From Capnocytophaga felis (GTDB lineage: Bacteria > Bacteroidota > Bacteroidia > Flavobacteriales > Flavobacteriaceae): a DNA stretch of 64,000 bases. The position numbers and the translations under genes were made by a program. Positions within the stretch are counted from its first letter, which is position 1, and every line of letters starts with the position of its first letter. Of this stretch, positions 36,261 through 45,881 are shown piece by piece. Location of the stretch: contig NZ_BLBC01000003.1 of assembly GCF_009684755.1 (NCBI RefSeq), positions 52,104 to 116,103 on the forward strand, in the 5' to 3' direction. A model generated the notes under the pieces. The model made no database searches. It was not told the DNA's origin and was given only the letters and a program-made list of their open reading frames with translations.

Positions 36261-36277
36261 CCCCAATTCAAACAAAT

Positions 36278-36736
36278 ATGAAGAAATTATTTTTAGGGAT
36301 TCTTATATCTTTTGTGAGTATAAGTTGTTATAAATCAAATAAAAATTCAGAAAAAATGAAATTAAACGCAGGAATTATCACCGAAAAATTGGCAGAAACT
36401 AAAGCCTTTTATACCGAAATTTTAAACTTTGGCGTGAGCTTCGAAAACGAATTTTACCTTTTGCTCCACACACCCAACCGAGAGGCTGAAATCAGTTTTT
36501 TGCTTCCCAACCACCCGAGCCAACAGCCTATTTTTCATCAACCGTTTCAAAATAAAGGTGTTTATCTAACCATTGAAGTAGAAAATGTAGATGAAGTTTA
36601 TAAGGAACTGAAAAACAAAAATATTCCGATTGAGATTGAATTACGAGACGAACCTTGGGGCGACCGCCATTTCGCCATTAAGGACCCCAACGGCATCGGA
36701 ATAGACATAGTAACTTATTCAGAACCTGATAAATAA
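36278..36736 (+). CDS. VOC (glyoxalase/dioxygenase) superfamily protein with lipoprotein-like N-terminus
   Basis: From ATG 36278 the protein has 152 residues: a short signal-like segment (MKKLFLGILISFVSISC) followed by one VOC domain with TEKLAETKAFYTEIL, ENVDEVYKELKNKNIP and HFAIKDPNGIGIDIV. VOC proteins include glyoxalases, dioxygenases and fosfomycin/bleomycin resistance proteins. The substrate is unknown. The Met at MKLNAGIITE inside the frame could instead be the start of a cytoplasmic form, since a lipoprotein VOC is uncommon. Base composition is back to normal here, unlike the reverse-transcriptase gene just before. Confidence 0.75.
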   Translation: MKKLFLGILISFVSISCYKSNKNSEKMKLNAGIITEKLAETKAFYTEILNFGVSFENEFYLLLHTPNREAEISFLLPNHPSQQPIFHQPFQNKGVYLTIEVENVDEVYKELKNKNIPIEIELRDEPWGDRHFAIKDPNGIGIDIVTYSEPDK

Positions 36737-36740
36737 AAAA

Positions 36741-36768
36741 ATAGAGACGCCAAATATGGCGTCTCTAT
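36741..36768. terminator. Bidirectional terminator
   Basis: Perfect 11-bp stem ATAGAGACGCC / GGCGTCTCTAT with a 6-nt loop and an A-run on the left, between the convergent VOC and PGA_cap genes. Confidence 0.8.
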
Positions 36769-36840
36769 ACATTCGTATCAATACAAATCTAATAATCAAT
36801 TGCTTATATCAAGTGATATATTTTTCTATTCCGATAAATT

Positions 36841-37935
36841 CTATTTTTCTTGAACTAAGATATTGTTTTTAAACAAGTTTCGTGAATTTTCAATAAAAAT
36901 ATTCATTGATTCTGTTGCTTTTTCATCTAAATCTTTGAAGTTTTCAGATTCATACTCCTTACACGGAAGTATTTCAAAAAGATGATGTTTACTGTTGATT
37001 TTCTGGGTTTTATTTACCCAAACCAAATGATAACCGTGGTCAATAATTTGAGTTGTTTGTCCGTCCTTGAACAATTTTATTTCCAACATCGCACCGCCAT
37101 CACAAGGACTTTTTCGCTGATTTGAAACAAAATTTCCTAAAGAATATGCTACCAAACGTTCGTTATGCAAGCTTGTCATCGGGGTGTAATACATTGGTTG
37201 CAAAACGTGTGGATGCCCTCCAACAATTATATCAACTCCGTTAGAAAATAAAAAATCCGCAATTTCTTCCTGCTTTTTATTCTGTTTTTGCTGATATTCC
37301 ACTCCCCAATGAATTACCACAATTAGTTTATCAAGATTTTGCTCCTTTGCCTTTTCTAAATCTAATTTAATATTCTCTAAATCAATCAAATTCACTATGG
37401 TAGGTTCAGGAATAGGCAAACCATTTGTGCCATACGTATAATTTAAAATCCCGACAGTTATTCCATTTTTTGACAAAATTAAAAGATTATTTTCATCAAA
37501 ATCTTCTTGATTTCGGAAAGTTCCTGTGTGAGCTATTTCAAGCGAGTCTAAAACATCTAAAGTCCTGATTATTCCGTTTTTACCTCTATCACACGAATGA
37601 TTATTTGCCGTAACGAATACATCTATTCCGCTTTCCTTGCAAGCAACTGCCAAGGCATCGGGCGACGAAAATTGTGGATATCCCTTATAAGGTTTTCCTG
37701 CCAAAGTTACCTCCAAATTAGCAATTGCAAAATCAACCTTTTCAAATAAATGTTTCACTTTTTCAAAAACAGGCTGATAATCATAGGTTTTTGTTTCAGA
37801 ATTATATGCTCCGTCAATTTGCGGATTGTGCCCCATTACATCTCCCATAAACAAAAGAGACATTGTATTGCCTGATTGCTGAGCATTTATCTTGAAAACA
37901 AAGATTAATAGTAGTGAAAAAAAGATTTTTCTCAT
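36841..37935 (-). CDS. PGA_cap (CapA/PgsA-like) metallophosphoesterase-fold protein
   Basis: The 364-residue protein has a signal peptide (MRKIFFSLLLIFVFKINAQ) and the PGA_cap domain with FMGDVMGHNPQ (about 29-39), FAIANLEVTLAG, ANNHSCDRG, VVIHWGVEYQ and VGGHPHVLQP. Family members were first linked to poly-gamma-glutamate capsule synthesis, but most lone homologues have unknown substrates. The open frame extends 14 codons further to 37977; the ATG at 37935 is preferred because it begins the signal peptide. It is transcribed away from the YeeE/YedE genes. Confidence 0.85.
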   Translation of the reverse strand: MRKIFFSLLLIFVFKINAQQSGNTMSLLFMGDVMGHNPQIDGAYNSETKTYDYQPVFEKVKHLFEKVDFAIANLEVTLAGKPYKGYPQFSSPDALAVACKESGIDVFVTANNHSCDRGKNGIIRTLDVLDSLEIAHTGTFRNQEDFDENNLLILSKNGITVGILNYTYGTNGLPIPEPTIVNLIDLENIKLDLEKAKEQNLDKLIVVIHWGVEYQQKQNKKQEEIADFLFSNGVDIIVGGHPHVLQPMYYTPMTSLHNERLVAYSLGNFVSNQRKSPCDGGAMLEIKLFKDGQTTQIIDHGYHLVWVNKTQKINSKHHLFEILPCKEYESENFKDLDEKATESMNIFIENSRNLFKNNILVQEK

Positions 37936-38004
37936 TGCAAATTTTTTCGCAAAAATAGTAAAATCTTCAATAATCAAGTATTTTACTTCTCTGCTCCTAC
38001 TCTA

Positions 38005-38020
38005 TGTAACTTTTGTTACA
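38005..38020. promoter_or_regulatory. 16-bp perfect palindrome, likely Crp/Fnr-family operator
   Basis: TGTAACTTTTGTTACA is a perfect inverted repeat with 6-bp arms and a 4-bp centre, the size of a Crp/Fnr dimer site. It lies between the divergent PGA_cap and YeeE/YedE genes, 22 bp before a TATTTTTG -7 element (38042-38049). The Crp/Fnr-type gene at 39170 is the obvious candidate regulator. Confidence 0.6.
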
Positions 38021-38077
38021 GAATCATTGCTTTTGATGTGTTATTTTTGCCTTTGATTAAATACAAAACACATTTTT

Positions 38078-38629
38078 ATGGAATGGATTACACAGCCTTG
38101 GCCGTGGTACATAGGCGGACCTTTAATTGGCTTACTGATGATTTTACTGATTTTAATGGGAAAAAGTTTTGGTTTTTCTTCTAATTTCAGAACGCTTTGT
38201 TCAGCAATGGGAGCGGGTAAATCGTGCAATTTCTTCAATTTCGATTGGAAATCTCAACGTTGGAATTTATTATTTTTGGTGGGTTCAATTTTAGGAGGAA
38301 CAATTGCTTTTTACTTCCTTTCTGACAATCAAGTTCCTGCAATTTCTGAACAAACCATTTCAGAACTCAAACAACTTGGTTTTGAAAGTGCTGGAACAAT
38401 GTACTCACCTTCAGAGCTTTTCAATGATTTATCTGTGAAGAATATATTAATTCTGCTCATTGGCGGTATGCTTATTGGCTTCGGAACACGTTACGCCGGA
38501 GGCTGTACATCAGGACACGCCATTTCAGGATTAAGCGACCTGCAATTTGGTTCTTTGATTGCTGTAATAGGCTTCTTTATCGGAGGGCTTATAATGTCTC
38601 ATTTGTTATTACCTTTAATATTTGGATAA
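38078..38629 (+). CDS. YeeE/YedE-family sulphur-compound transporter, N-terminal half
   Basis: The 183-residue inner membrane protein has four or more hydrophobic helices and the signature GGCTSGHAISGL (about 145-156) with its conserved Cys. YeeE/YedE proteins (TsuA, PmpA/PmpB) take up thiosulfate or related sulphur species through conserved cysteines. The gene and the next one are split halves of the double-length E. coli-type protein. They are separated by a single base, so they should be made together. Confidence 0.85.
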   Translation: MEWITQPWPWYIGGPLIGLLMILLILMGKSFGFSSNFRTLCSAMGAGKSCNFFNFDWKSQRWNLLFLVGSILGGTIAFYFLSDNQVPAISEQTISELKQLGFESAGTMYSPSELFNDLSVKNILILLIGGMLIGFGTRYAGGCTSGHAISGLSDLQFGSLIAVIGFFIGGLIMSHLLLPLIFG

Positions 38630-38630
38630 A

Positions 38631-39044
38631 ATGAAAAATCTGATTTACATACTTTTAGGAATTATTTTCGGTATCATAATGTACAAAACCGAAACTGCAT
38701 CTTGGTTCAGAATTTATGAAATGTTTCACTTTCAATCATTTCATATGTACGGATTTATCGGAGGAGCTTTAGCTGTTGGAGTATTAGGAATTCAATACAT
38801 AAAACGAACAAACGAAAAAGATTTTGACGGCAAACCTATTGTTATTCAGCCTAAAGAAAGAAAAATTGCTCGTTATTTAATTGGTGGAACTTTCTTCGGG
38901 TTAGGCTGGGCGTTAGTCGGGGCTTGTCCGGGACCAATGTTCGTATTGTTAGGAGCTGGTGTTTGGTCAATTTTGATTGCTATTGTGGGTGCCTTGATTG
39001 GAACGTATCTGTACGGAGTTTTAAAAGATAAATTACCTCATTAA
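38631..39044 (+). CDS. YeeE/YedE-family sulphur-compound transporter, C-terminal half
   Basis: From ATG 38631 the protein has 137 residues with four hydrophobic helices and the second cysteine signature GACPGPMFVLLGAG (about 101-114). The open frame reaches back to a TTG inside the preceding gene, but the ATG one base after its stop is the better start. It should pair with the preceding protein in one transporter. Confidence 0.85.
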   Translation: MKNLIYILLGIIFGIIMYKTETASWFRIYEMFHFQSFHMYGFIGGALAVGVLGIQYIKRTNEKDFDGKPIVIQPKERKIARYLIGGTFFGLGWALVGACPGPMFVLLGAGVWSILIAIVGALIGTYLYGVLKDKLPH

Positions 39045-39077
39045 TTGCTACATTTTCAAGATAATATCGTAAATTTG
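39045..39077 (+). promoter_or_regulatory. Promoter of the Crp/Fnr-family gene
   Basis: TTG at 39045-39047 and TAAATTTG at 39070-39077, 22 bp apart, directly after the YeeE/YedE stop codon. The gene starts 93 bp downstream, giving a sizeable leader. Confidence 0.55.
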
Positions 39078-39169
39078 CACAAGCAGATTTTTCTGTATTT
39101 ATCTTATAAATTTTCCTTGTTGATAAGTTCAGAAAATCAGAATAAATTATTGACTAAAACAGTAACAAA

Positions 39170-39802
39170 ATGACTTACAGAGAATTAGTTACAGAAGCTT
39201 ATAATCATACCTTTGAAAAGGAATTAATTTCTGAAATAGTTGATGTCGCTCACTTTGTGGAATTTAAGGAAGACGATGTTATAATGGATATCGGGATGTA
39301 CATCAAGGCGGTACCTTTAATCTTATGCGGAACCATCAAAGTTATGCGAAGAGATTTTGATATCGGTGAGTTATTGCTCTACTTTATTGAAAAAGGCAAC
39401 ACTTGTGCTATGACTTTGGGTTGTAGCACAGGAAACAAAAAAAGTGAAATCAGAGCCATTGCCGAAACAGACGGAATTGTAGCGATGATTCCTATTCAAA
39501 AAATGGAAGAATGGTCAGGAAAATACAGAAGTTGGCGAGCTTTTGTTTTTGAAAGTTACAACAATCGTTTTGAGGAACTACTTTCTGCCATAGATAACAT
39601 TGCGTTTATGAATATGAATGAACGCCTATACAACTATCTTACAGAACGAAGCAAAATTGAAAATTCAAAAATCATTAACAAAACACACCAAGAGATTGCA
39701 GGAGAGCTAAATAGCTCACGCGTTGTTATTTCCCGACTGTTGAAAAATTTTGAAAAAGAGCAAAAAATAAAACTCAACAGAAATAGCATTGAGCTTTTAT
39801 AA
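39170..39802 (+). CDS. Crp/Fnr-family transcriptional regulator
   Basis: The 210-residue protein has an N-terminal cyclic-nucleotide-binding-type beta barrel (about 20-135) and a C-terminal winged helix with THQEIAGELNSSRVVISRLL (about 172-191) as the recognition region. There is no Fnr-type N-terminal cysteine cluster. Two cysteines in NTCAMTLGCS (about 81-90) could sense redox or sulphur species, which would fit the adjacent YeeE/YedE pair. Similar regulators neighbour these transporters in other Bacteroidota. The palindrome at 38005-38020 is its likely target. Confidence 0.85.
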   Translation: MTYRELVTEAYNHTFEKELISEIVDVAHFVEFKEDDVIMDIGMYIKAVPLILCGTIKVMRRDFDIGELLLYFIEKGNTCAMTLGCSTGNKKSEIRAIAETDGIVAMIPIQKMEEWSGKYRSWRAFVFESYNNRFEELLSAIDNIAFMNMNERLYNYLTERSKIENSKIINKTHQEIAGELNSSRVVISRLLKNFEKEQKIKLNRNSIELL

Positions 39803-39806
39803 GATT

Positions 39807-40565
39807 TTACTTCTTTTCTGTGAGATACTTCCAATATCTTTTGGGAAGATGTTGTAGATGAAGTTTTTTATTTCTGCGTTCTTTAATGTTCGTGCTATTG
39901 AAATAATTCTTCCAAAGCAGTTCAAAATTATGTTCTTTTTCGTGCAAAAGATGTGAAGGATTGTGAAGGTTCATTTTCATCTGAGCATCAGGCACAAAGA
40001 AATCAATTTGTTCTAAATCATAATGAACTCCGTACGCTCTTCGAAGGTCATAAATCATCCATTTTTGAGAAGCATATCGATTTTTGAAGTGTGGAACGAT
40101 AAGAGGCAAAACATCAAAATCCGGCTCAATATGAGCGTAAAACGAAGAATCTTGAAGTTGCTGAAAACGCACAAAAGCCTCCATACGATGTTTTTCTCTT
40201 CTTACGGATTTTATTATTTTGGAAATCTGCATTATATAATTATCTGCAAAATTCTGGAAAATGTTTCTCTTTTCCTGAACGAGATATTTTACTGCGTACA
40301 AAATCAATTTTTCTCGGATTTCATTTTCTGACAGAAAAACCAAAAGTAACATTTTCACAGCCGTTTTGCCTGCGTACTTTTCAATGTCTTTTACAACGCG
40401 TTCTGCCTTTTCCGAACTAGTAATCACGAAATGTTTTTCAGCAAACAAATGAGACGTAACAAGCTGATTATCTACAATATCAACATCATCATATTTGTAC
40501 TCAAACACCTCAAAAACGGCAGTAAGTAATCCTTCAAAACTACCGTCATAAATCATTTGTATCAT
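39807..40565 (-). CDS. TIGR03915-type putative DNA repair protein
   Basis: The 252-residue protein matches the DUF4130/TIGR03915 family: YDGSFEGLLTAVFEVFEYK at the N-terminus and FVRFQQLQDSSFYAHIEPDFDVLPLI (cited here as FVRFQQLQDSSFYA, about 127-140) followed by FKNRYASQKWMIYDLRR. The family is encoded next to a radical-SAM protein and is linked to DNA modification or repair without proven chemistry. The stop and start of the two genes touch at 40565, so translation is probably coupled. Confidence 0.85.
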   Translation of the reverse strand: MIQMIYDGSFEGLLTAVFEVFEYKYDDVDIVDNQLVTSHLFAEKHFVITSSEKAERVVKDIEKYAGKTAVKMLLLVFLSENEIREKLILYAVKYLVQEKRNIFQNFADNYIMQISKIIKSVRREKHRMEAFVRFQQLQDSSFYAHIEPDFDVLPLIVPHFKNRYASQKWMIYDLRRAYGVHYDLEQIDFFVPDAQMKMNLHNPSHLLHEKEHNFELLWKNYFNSTNIKERRNKKLHLQHLPKRYWKYLTEKK

Positions 40566-41824
40566 CAGAATAAACTCAATTGTTGCGAAAAATCTTTTTT
40601 ATATTTTGACTGAGAATTTTTCAGAATAATTTGACGCAAATACACCGTATCCAAATGCTTTAAAAAAGGATTAGAAGTTGAAAAATCAATAAAAAATTTA
40701 GCTCTGTTTACAGCTACTCCCATTTTTTTAAGATGCTCTATTCCAATAGTTTGAAACCTTCGTGCATTAACTATTTTTTTGGCTGAAATTTGCCCTATTC
40801 CGGGTACTCTCAAAATCATTTCTAAAGGAGCTATTTGTAAATTCACCGGAAATTTATCTATATTTCTTAATGCCCAAGCCAACTTCGGGTCAATCTCTAA
40901 ATCCAAAAAAGGATTGTTAGGTTCAAGAATTTCCTGTGCCTGAAATCCGTAAAAACGCATCAACCAATCGGCTTGATACAACCGATTTTCCCGAACCATT
41001 GGCACAGGTGTGGAAAGAGCCGGCAACCTATTATCCTCCGTTATTGGCACATATCCAGAATAATAAACCCGCTTCAAATTAAATTTTTTATAAAAGTAAT
41101 CGGCACTTCTTATAATCTGAATATCAGTCTCTCCGGCTGCTCCAATAACAAATTGACTGCTTTGCCCTGCCGGAGCATATTTCGGAGTAGATTTGATGAT
41201 TTTCTTTTCGGCTTTGTGCTTAATAATTTCGTTTTTCACGTAATCCATCGGCTTCATCATTTCCTGATGATTTTTCTCGGGAGCAAGAAGTTTCAATCCT
41301 GAAACAGTAGGAATTTCAAGGTTTATACTTAATCTATCTGCATACAAACCAGTCTCAAGAAGCAACTCTTCGGAAGCTCCCGGAATGGTTTTCAAGTGTA
41401 TGTATCCGTTAAATTTGTGTGTTAATCTGAGTTCTTTCGCTACACGCACCAAACGTTCCATCGTATAATCAGGACTTTTGAAGATTCCCGAACTTAGAAA
41501 CAATCCTTCAATATAATTTCTCTTATAGAAATTAATCGTTAAATTCACGACCTCTTCAACTGTGAAAGCCGCCCGCTGAATATTGTTACTTTTTCTGGAA
41601 ACACAATAAATACAATCGTAAATGCAGTGATTTGTAAGTAAAATTTTCAACAAAGAAACGCATCTGCCATCTTCCGTATAAGTATGGCAAATTCCTGAAA
41701 AAGAGGAATTTCCCAATCCTCCTTTACTATTTTTTCTATTTCCTCCACTGGAAGAACAAGAAACATCATATTTCGCTGCATCGGCTAATATGGAAAGTTT
41801 TTCGTTGATTCGATCAAAATTCAT
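40565..41824 (-). CDS. Radical SAM protein with helix-hairpin-helix, putative DNA repair (TIGR03916)
   Basis: From ATG 41824 the protein has 419 residues. It has a CxxxCxxC cluster in NHCIYDCIYCVSRKSN for the [4Fe-4S]/SAM centre, a TIM-barrel core, and a C-terminal helix-hairpin-helix motif VPGIGQISAKKIVNARR that suggests DNA binding. The longer open frame starts at a TTG and is less likely. Family members occur with TIGR03915 and are called putative DNA modification/repair proteins. Confidence 0.88.
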   Translation of the reverse strand: MNFDRINEKLSILADAAKYDVSCSSSGGNRKNSKGGLGNSSFSGICHTYTEDGRCVSLLKILLTNHCIYDCIYCVSRKSNNIQRAAFTVEEVVNLTINFYKRNYIEGLFLSSGIFKSPDYTMERLVRVAKELRLTHKFNGYIHLKTIPGASEELLLETGLYADRLSINLEIPTVSGLKLLAPEKNHQEMMKPMDYVKNEIIKHKAEKKIIKSTPKYAPAGQSSQFVIGAAGETDIQIIRSADYFYKKFNLKRVYYSGYVPITEDNRLPALSTPVPMVRENRLYQADWLMRFYGFQAQEILEPNNPFLDLEIDPKLAWALRNIDKFPVNLQIAPLEMILRVPGIGQISAKKIVNARRFQTIGIEHLKKMGVAVNRAKFFIDFSTSNPFLKHLDTVYLRQIILKNSQSKYKKDFSQQLSLF

Positions 41825-41866
41825 AGAATAGTTTTTCAATATTATTGTTTAGGATTTATTTGCTTG

Positions 41867-42799
41867 TTACTCTTCAAAATATTTTACAGTAGTTTTCACA
41901 TAACTTTCCAATTTCTCAGGATTTTTAAGTATTTCCAACTGATTTTCAGTGATTTTTGAAGGACGACTAAAGCTTTTGTAACAGCCATCTTTACTTATCA
42001 CAATATTATGAGGAATTCCTGCTATTTGAAAAGTTTCTCTCGTTTGCCTGTCATTGGTTGAATTTAATTGAATTCCTGCAGGATTTTTTTCTGATATATA
42101 TTTTTCCCACCAAGAGCGTTTCGTATCCAAAGAAACATCTATAAAAATAAGATTTTCATCATTTTTAAACATTTCCTTAATTTCTTCCAATTTTGGTTTT
42201 TCAGCCATACAAGGTCTGCACCAAGTAGCCCAAAAAGTTACATAAATTGTTTTTCCTTTAAAATCAGTTAATTGAACGTTGTTTCCATTTATGTCATTAA
42301 ATGTATATTTAGGTAATTTTGTGGAAGAAGGTTCTCTAAAATCCCATAATACGCTAACGTTATGTAAATTACCCATTTCATCAACATAAAATCCTTTCTT
42401 CCTGACTATCAATGGCTGTGATAGCAAAAAATATCCAAAAATCCCAAATAAAGGAATCAAAAATAAGAAACGAATTTTGAGTGAAATTTCTTTTCGAGAA
42501 AGTAACAGAGCCAAAACGGCACATAAAATCAGTATGAAAATAAACGGAAGATAAAAAAACTTCACCGGAACAAACGCAAAAAGTCCCATCAGCAAAAAGG
42601 GAATTAAAGACAACTTCGTTCTCTGATTGACAAATCCGGCAAGATAAAATCCTACACAGGTCATCAAAATAGGAAGCCACTTTAAAGTCCTCAATTGATG
42701 TATTCCCAGCAATCTCGCTAACAAAAAAATTACTCCGAAAGCCGTTACGCATACAAAAATTCCTGATGCCAAACGCTGAATGTTTTCTGCTCTTTTCAT
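41867..42799 (-). CDS. Membrane-anchored TlpA-like thioredoxin protein
   Basis: The 310-residue protein has about five hydrophobic helices in its first 140 residues and then a thioredoxin-like domain (about 160-305) with active site WATWCRPCMAEKP. The domain should face the periplasm and act in disulfide reduction or cytochrome maturation. The polytopic N-terminus is not typical of simple TlpA. It probably has its own promoter (TATCTTTG on the minus strand, 42824-42817). Confidence 0.85.
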   Translation of the reverse strand: MKRAENIQRLASGIFVCVTAFGVIFLLARLLGIHQLRTLKWLPILMTCVGFYLAGFVNQRTKLSLIPFLLMGLFAFVPVKFFYLPFIFILILCAVLALLLSRKEISLKIRFLFLIPLFGIFGYFLLSQPLIVRKKGFYVDEMGNLHNVSVLWDFREPSSTKLPKYTFNDINGNNVQLTDFKGKTIYVTFWATWCRPCMAEKPKLEEIKEMFKNDENLIFIDVSLDTKRSWWEKYISEKNPAGIQLNSTNDRQTRETFQIAGIPHNIVISKDGCYKSFSRPSKITENQLEILKNPEKLESYVKTTVKYFEE

Positions 42800-42816
42800 A
42801 GTACGAAAATTTTCAG

Positions 42817-42824
42817 CAAAGATA
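42817..42824 (-). promoter_or_regulatory. -7 promoter element of the TlpA-like gene
   Basis: TATCTTTG on the minus strand, 18 bp upstream of the start codon. The rest of the gap to clpB is AT-rich; no CIRCE element was found. Confidence 0.5.
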
Positions 42825-43059
42825 ATATAATTTCAAGTTCATCACAAATAAAAATACTGACAAAAAGTCATTTATTTATCCCTACAAAACGTTAAAGTCA
42901 ATTTAAAATATTAATAAACAGATATTTAAAATTTATCATTCAAATTTAACCACTAATAAATCCCACACAAAACACAGACAAAATGTCACACAAATAACAT
43001 CGGCACAAAAGTTGAAAATACCTCGGTGAACACAATTATTAAAATAATTTTTTAAAACT

Positions 43060-45645
43060 ATGAATTTTAACAACTATACCATCAAATCGCAAGAAGCCGT
43101 ACAAAGGGCACAACAAATTGCACAAGGATACGGACACCAAGAATTGCAAAACGAACACTTTTTCAAAGCCATTGAGGAAATTGATGAAAATGTATTGCCT
43201 TTTCTATTAAAAAAACTGAATATCAATAAGGAACAACTAAGCAATGTTTTAGAAAAAGCTCTGCAAAGTTTTCCGAAAGTAAGTGGCGGACAAATGTCGC
43301 TTTCTCGGGAGGCAAACACAATGCTCAACGAGGCGGCTAACATCGCTAAAAAAATGAACGATGAGTATGTTTCCATCGAGCATCTTATTTTAGCTATATT
43401 CAAGTCAAACAGCAAGATAGGTCAGGCTTTGAAAGACCAAGGCGTTAAAGAGAAAGACATCGAAAAAGCCATTCAGGAATTACGCAAAGGCGGAAGGGTA
43501 ACTTCGGCTTCGGCGGAAGAAACCTACAATTCGCTCAATAAATACGCCAAAAATCTGAATGAATTGGCTGACAACGGAAAGCTCGACCCCGTTATCGGGC
43601 GTGATGAGGAAATCCGTCGTGTATTGCAAATCCTTTCTCGAAGAACCAAAAACAACCCGATGCTTGTAGGTGAACCCGGTGTGGGAAAAACAGCCATTGC
43701 CGAAGGATTAGCACATCGTATCGTTCAAGGAGATGTTCCTGAAAATCTGAAAGATAAAGTAATTTATTCGCTGGATATGGGGGCACTTATCGCAGGAGCA
43801 AAATACAAAGGTGAGTTTGAAGAGCGGCTGAAATCGGTAGTGAAAGAAGTTACTTCATCTGACGGAAATATCATTCTTTTCATCGATGAGATTCATACAC
43901 TCGTGGGGGCAGGCGGTGGCGAAGGTGCAATGGATGCCGCCAACATCTTAAAACCTGCTTTGGCTCGGGGTGAATTGCGTGCCATCGGGGCAACTACGCT
44001 CGATGAATACCAAAAATATTTCGAGAAAGATAAAGCCTTAGAGCGTCGTTTCCAGAAAGTTATGGTAGAAGAACCCGATACGGAAAGTGCCATTTCTATT
44101 CTTCGAGGAATCAAAGAAAAATATGAAACACACCATAAAGTTCGTATTAAAGATGAGGCGATAATCGCTGCCGTAGAACTTTCAGAACGTTATATTACAA
44201 ACCGATTTTTACCCGATAAAGCCATTGACTTGATGGACGAAGCCGCAGCCAAACTCCGTATGGAAATCAATTCCAAACCCGAAGAATTGGACGTTCTCGA
44301 CCGAAAAATAATGCAGTTGGAAATTGAAATCGAAGCCATCAAACGTGAAAATGATGAGGACAAACTCAAAATTCTCAACGTAGATTTGGCAAATTTGAAA
44401 GAAGAACGCAACGGAATTTTCGCCAAATGGCAAAGTGAGAAATCAGTTATCGATGAGGTGCAAATTACCAAAGAAGCCATCGAAAATTATAAACTCGAAG
44501 CTGAAAAAGCCGAACGTGAAGGCGATTATGCCAAAGTAGCCGAACTCAGATACGGAAAAATTAAAGAAGCACAGGATAAACTAATTTCTTTGCAGCAAAA
44601 ATTAGATGAAGCTCAAAGCAATTCGCTTATAAAAGAGGAAGTTACTTCGGAAAACATCGCAGAAGTAGTTGCTAAGTGGACAGGAATTCCCGTAACGAAA
44701 ATGCTGCAAGGCGAGCGTGAAAAACTACTCCGATTGGAAAGCGAATTACACAAACGTGTTGTGGGACAGGAAGAAGCTATCCAAGCCATTTCCGATGCCA
44801 TCCGCCGAAGCAAAGCAGGTTTGCAAGACCCGAAAAAACCTATCGGTTCATTCCTTTTCTTAGGGACAACTGGGGTAGGAAAAACCGAACTTGCCAAAGC
44901 TCTTGCCGAGTATCTGTTTGATGATGAGAATGCCATGACGCGTATCGATATGAGTGAATATCAGGAACGCCACGCAGTAAGCCGATTGGTAGGGGCACCT
45001 CCGGGATATGTCGGATACGATGAAGGTGGGCAACTTACCGAAGCCGTTCGTCGTCGTCCGTATTCGGTGATTTTGTTGGACGAAATCGAAAAAGCTCACC
45101 CCGACACCTTTAATATCTTACTGCAAGTTTTAGATGAAGGTCGCCTAACTGACAATAAAGGACGCACCGCCGATTTCAAAAACACCATCATTATTATGAC
45201 TTCCAACATTGGTAGCCATTTAATTCAGGAAAGTTTTGAAAAACACGCCAATGACATCCAAAAAGCAACGGAAATTGCCAAAGATGAGGTTTTGCAACTA
45301 TTAAAGCAAAGTGTTCGTCCTGAGTTTATTAACCGAATTGACGATATTGTGATGTTTACGCCACTCACTCGCGAAAATATCCGAAGTATTGTACGCTTGC
45401 AGTTACGTTCCATCATCAAAATGGTGGCTCGTGAGAACATTTTACTTGACGCTACTGATGAGGCAATCAATTACTTGGCAGAAAAAGGCTTCGACCCGCA
45501 GTTTGGAGCTCGTCCCGTAAAACGAACCATTCAAAAAGAAGTGCTGAACCAGCTTTCCAAAGAGATTTTAAGCGGAAAAGTACATAAAGATAGTGCCATT
45601 CTTTTAGATTCATTTGGCAATCAGTTGGTTTTTAGAAATAACTAA
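43060..45645 (+). CDS. clpB: ATP-dependent disaggregase ClpB
   Basis: The 861-residue protein has the N-terminal Clp_N repeats (about 1-145), AAA domain 1 with Walker A GEPGVGKT, a middle coiled-coil domain (about 400-525), and AAA domain 2 with Walker A GTTGVGKT. The middle domain separates ClpB from ClpA and ClpC. It resolubilises protein aggregates together with DnaK. Length is normal. A clear terminator follows. Confidence 0.97.
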   Translation: MNFNNYTIKSQEAVQRAQQIAQGYGHQELQNEHFFKAIEEIDENVLPFLLKKLNINKEQLSNVLEKALQSFPKVSGGQMSLSREANTMLNEAANIAKKMNDEYVSIEHLILAIFKSNSKIGQALKDQGVKEKDIEKAIQELRKGGRVTSASAEETYNSLNKYAKNLNELADNGKLDPVIGRDEEIRRVLQILSRRTKNNPMLVGEPGVGKTAIAEGLAHRIVQGDVPENLKDKVIYSLDMGALIAGAKYKGEFEERLKSVVKEVTSSDGNIILFIDEIHTLVGAGGGEGAMDAANILKPALARGELRAIGATTLDEYQKYFEKDKALERRFQKVMVEEPDTESAISILRGIKEKYETHHKVRIKDEAIIAAVELSERYITNRFLPDKAIDLMDEAAAKLRMEINSKPEELDVLDRKIMQLEIEIEAIKRENDEDKLKILNVDLANLKEERNGIFAKWQSEKSVIDEVQITKEAIENYKLEAEKAEREGDYAKVAELRYGKIKEAQDKLISLQQKLDEAQSNSLIKEEVTSENIAEVVAKWTGIPVTKMLQGEREKLLRLESELHKRVVGQEEAIQAISDAIRRSKAGLQDPKKPIGSFLFLGTTGVGKTELAKALAEYLFDDENAMTRIDMSEYQERHAVSRLVGAPPGYVGYDEGGQLTEAVRRRPYSVILLDEIEKAHPDTFNILLQVLDEGRLTDNKGRTADFKNTIIIMTSNIGSHLIQESFEKHANDIQKATEIAKDEVLQLLKQSVRPEFINRIDDIVMFTPLTRENIRSIVRLQLRSIIKMVARENILLDATDEAINYLAEKGFDPQFGARPVKRTIQKEVLNQLSKEILSGKVHKDSAILLDSFGNQLVFRNN

Positions 45646-45690
45646 CAGAAAATCACTAAAATGGTTAGTGTGCATAATTATTCACAATAC

Positions 45691-45722
45691 AACTTTGTCA
45701 GAAAAATATTTCTGACAAAGTT
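45691..45722 (+). terminator. Rho-independent terminator after clpB
   Basis: Stem AACTTTGTCAGA / TCTGACAAAGTT with an 8-nt loop, followed by TTTGTTTTTG, 46 bp after the clpB stop codon. Confidence 0.88.
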
Positions 45723-45828
45723 TTTGTTTTTGATATTTCTATGCAAAGTAATTAATTGTTTTTAGGAATATTACATTAATCAAAAAACGAAAGAAAAACC
45801 TCTATAAATCAACTTCTTTATAAATAAT

Positions 45829-45859
45829 TTTGAAATTTCGATAAAAAGATATAGCTTTG
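45829..45859 (+). promoter_or_regulatory. Promoter of sucD
   Basis: TTTG at 45829-45832 and TAGCTTTG at 45852-45859, 19 bp apart, 22 bp before the sucD start codon. It is among the best consensus promoters in the window. Confidence 0.7.
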
Positions 45860-45881
45860 CTCGGTACTTAAAGCATAAGAT

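Noticed and set aside
42800-43059. CIRCE or other heat-shock operator upstream of clpB
   Set aside because: No TTAGCACTC-type inverted repeat or convincing sigma-32-like promoter could be found.
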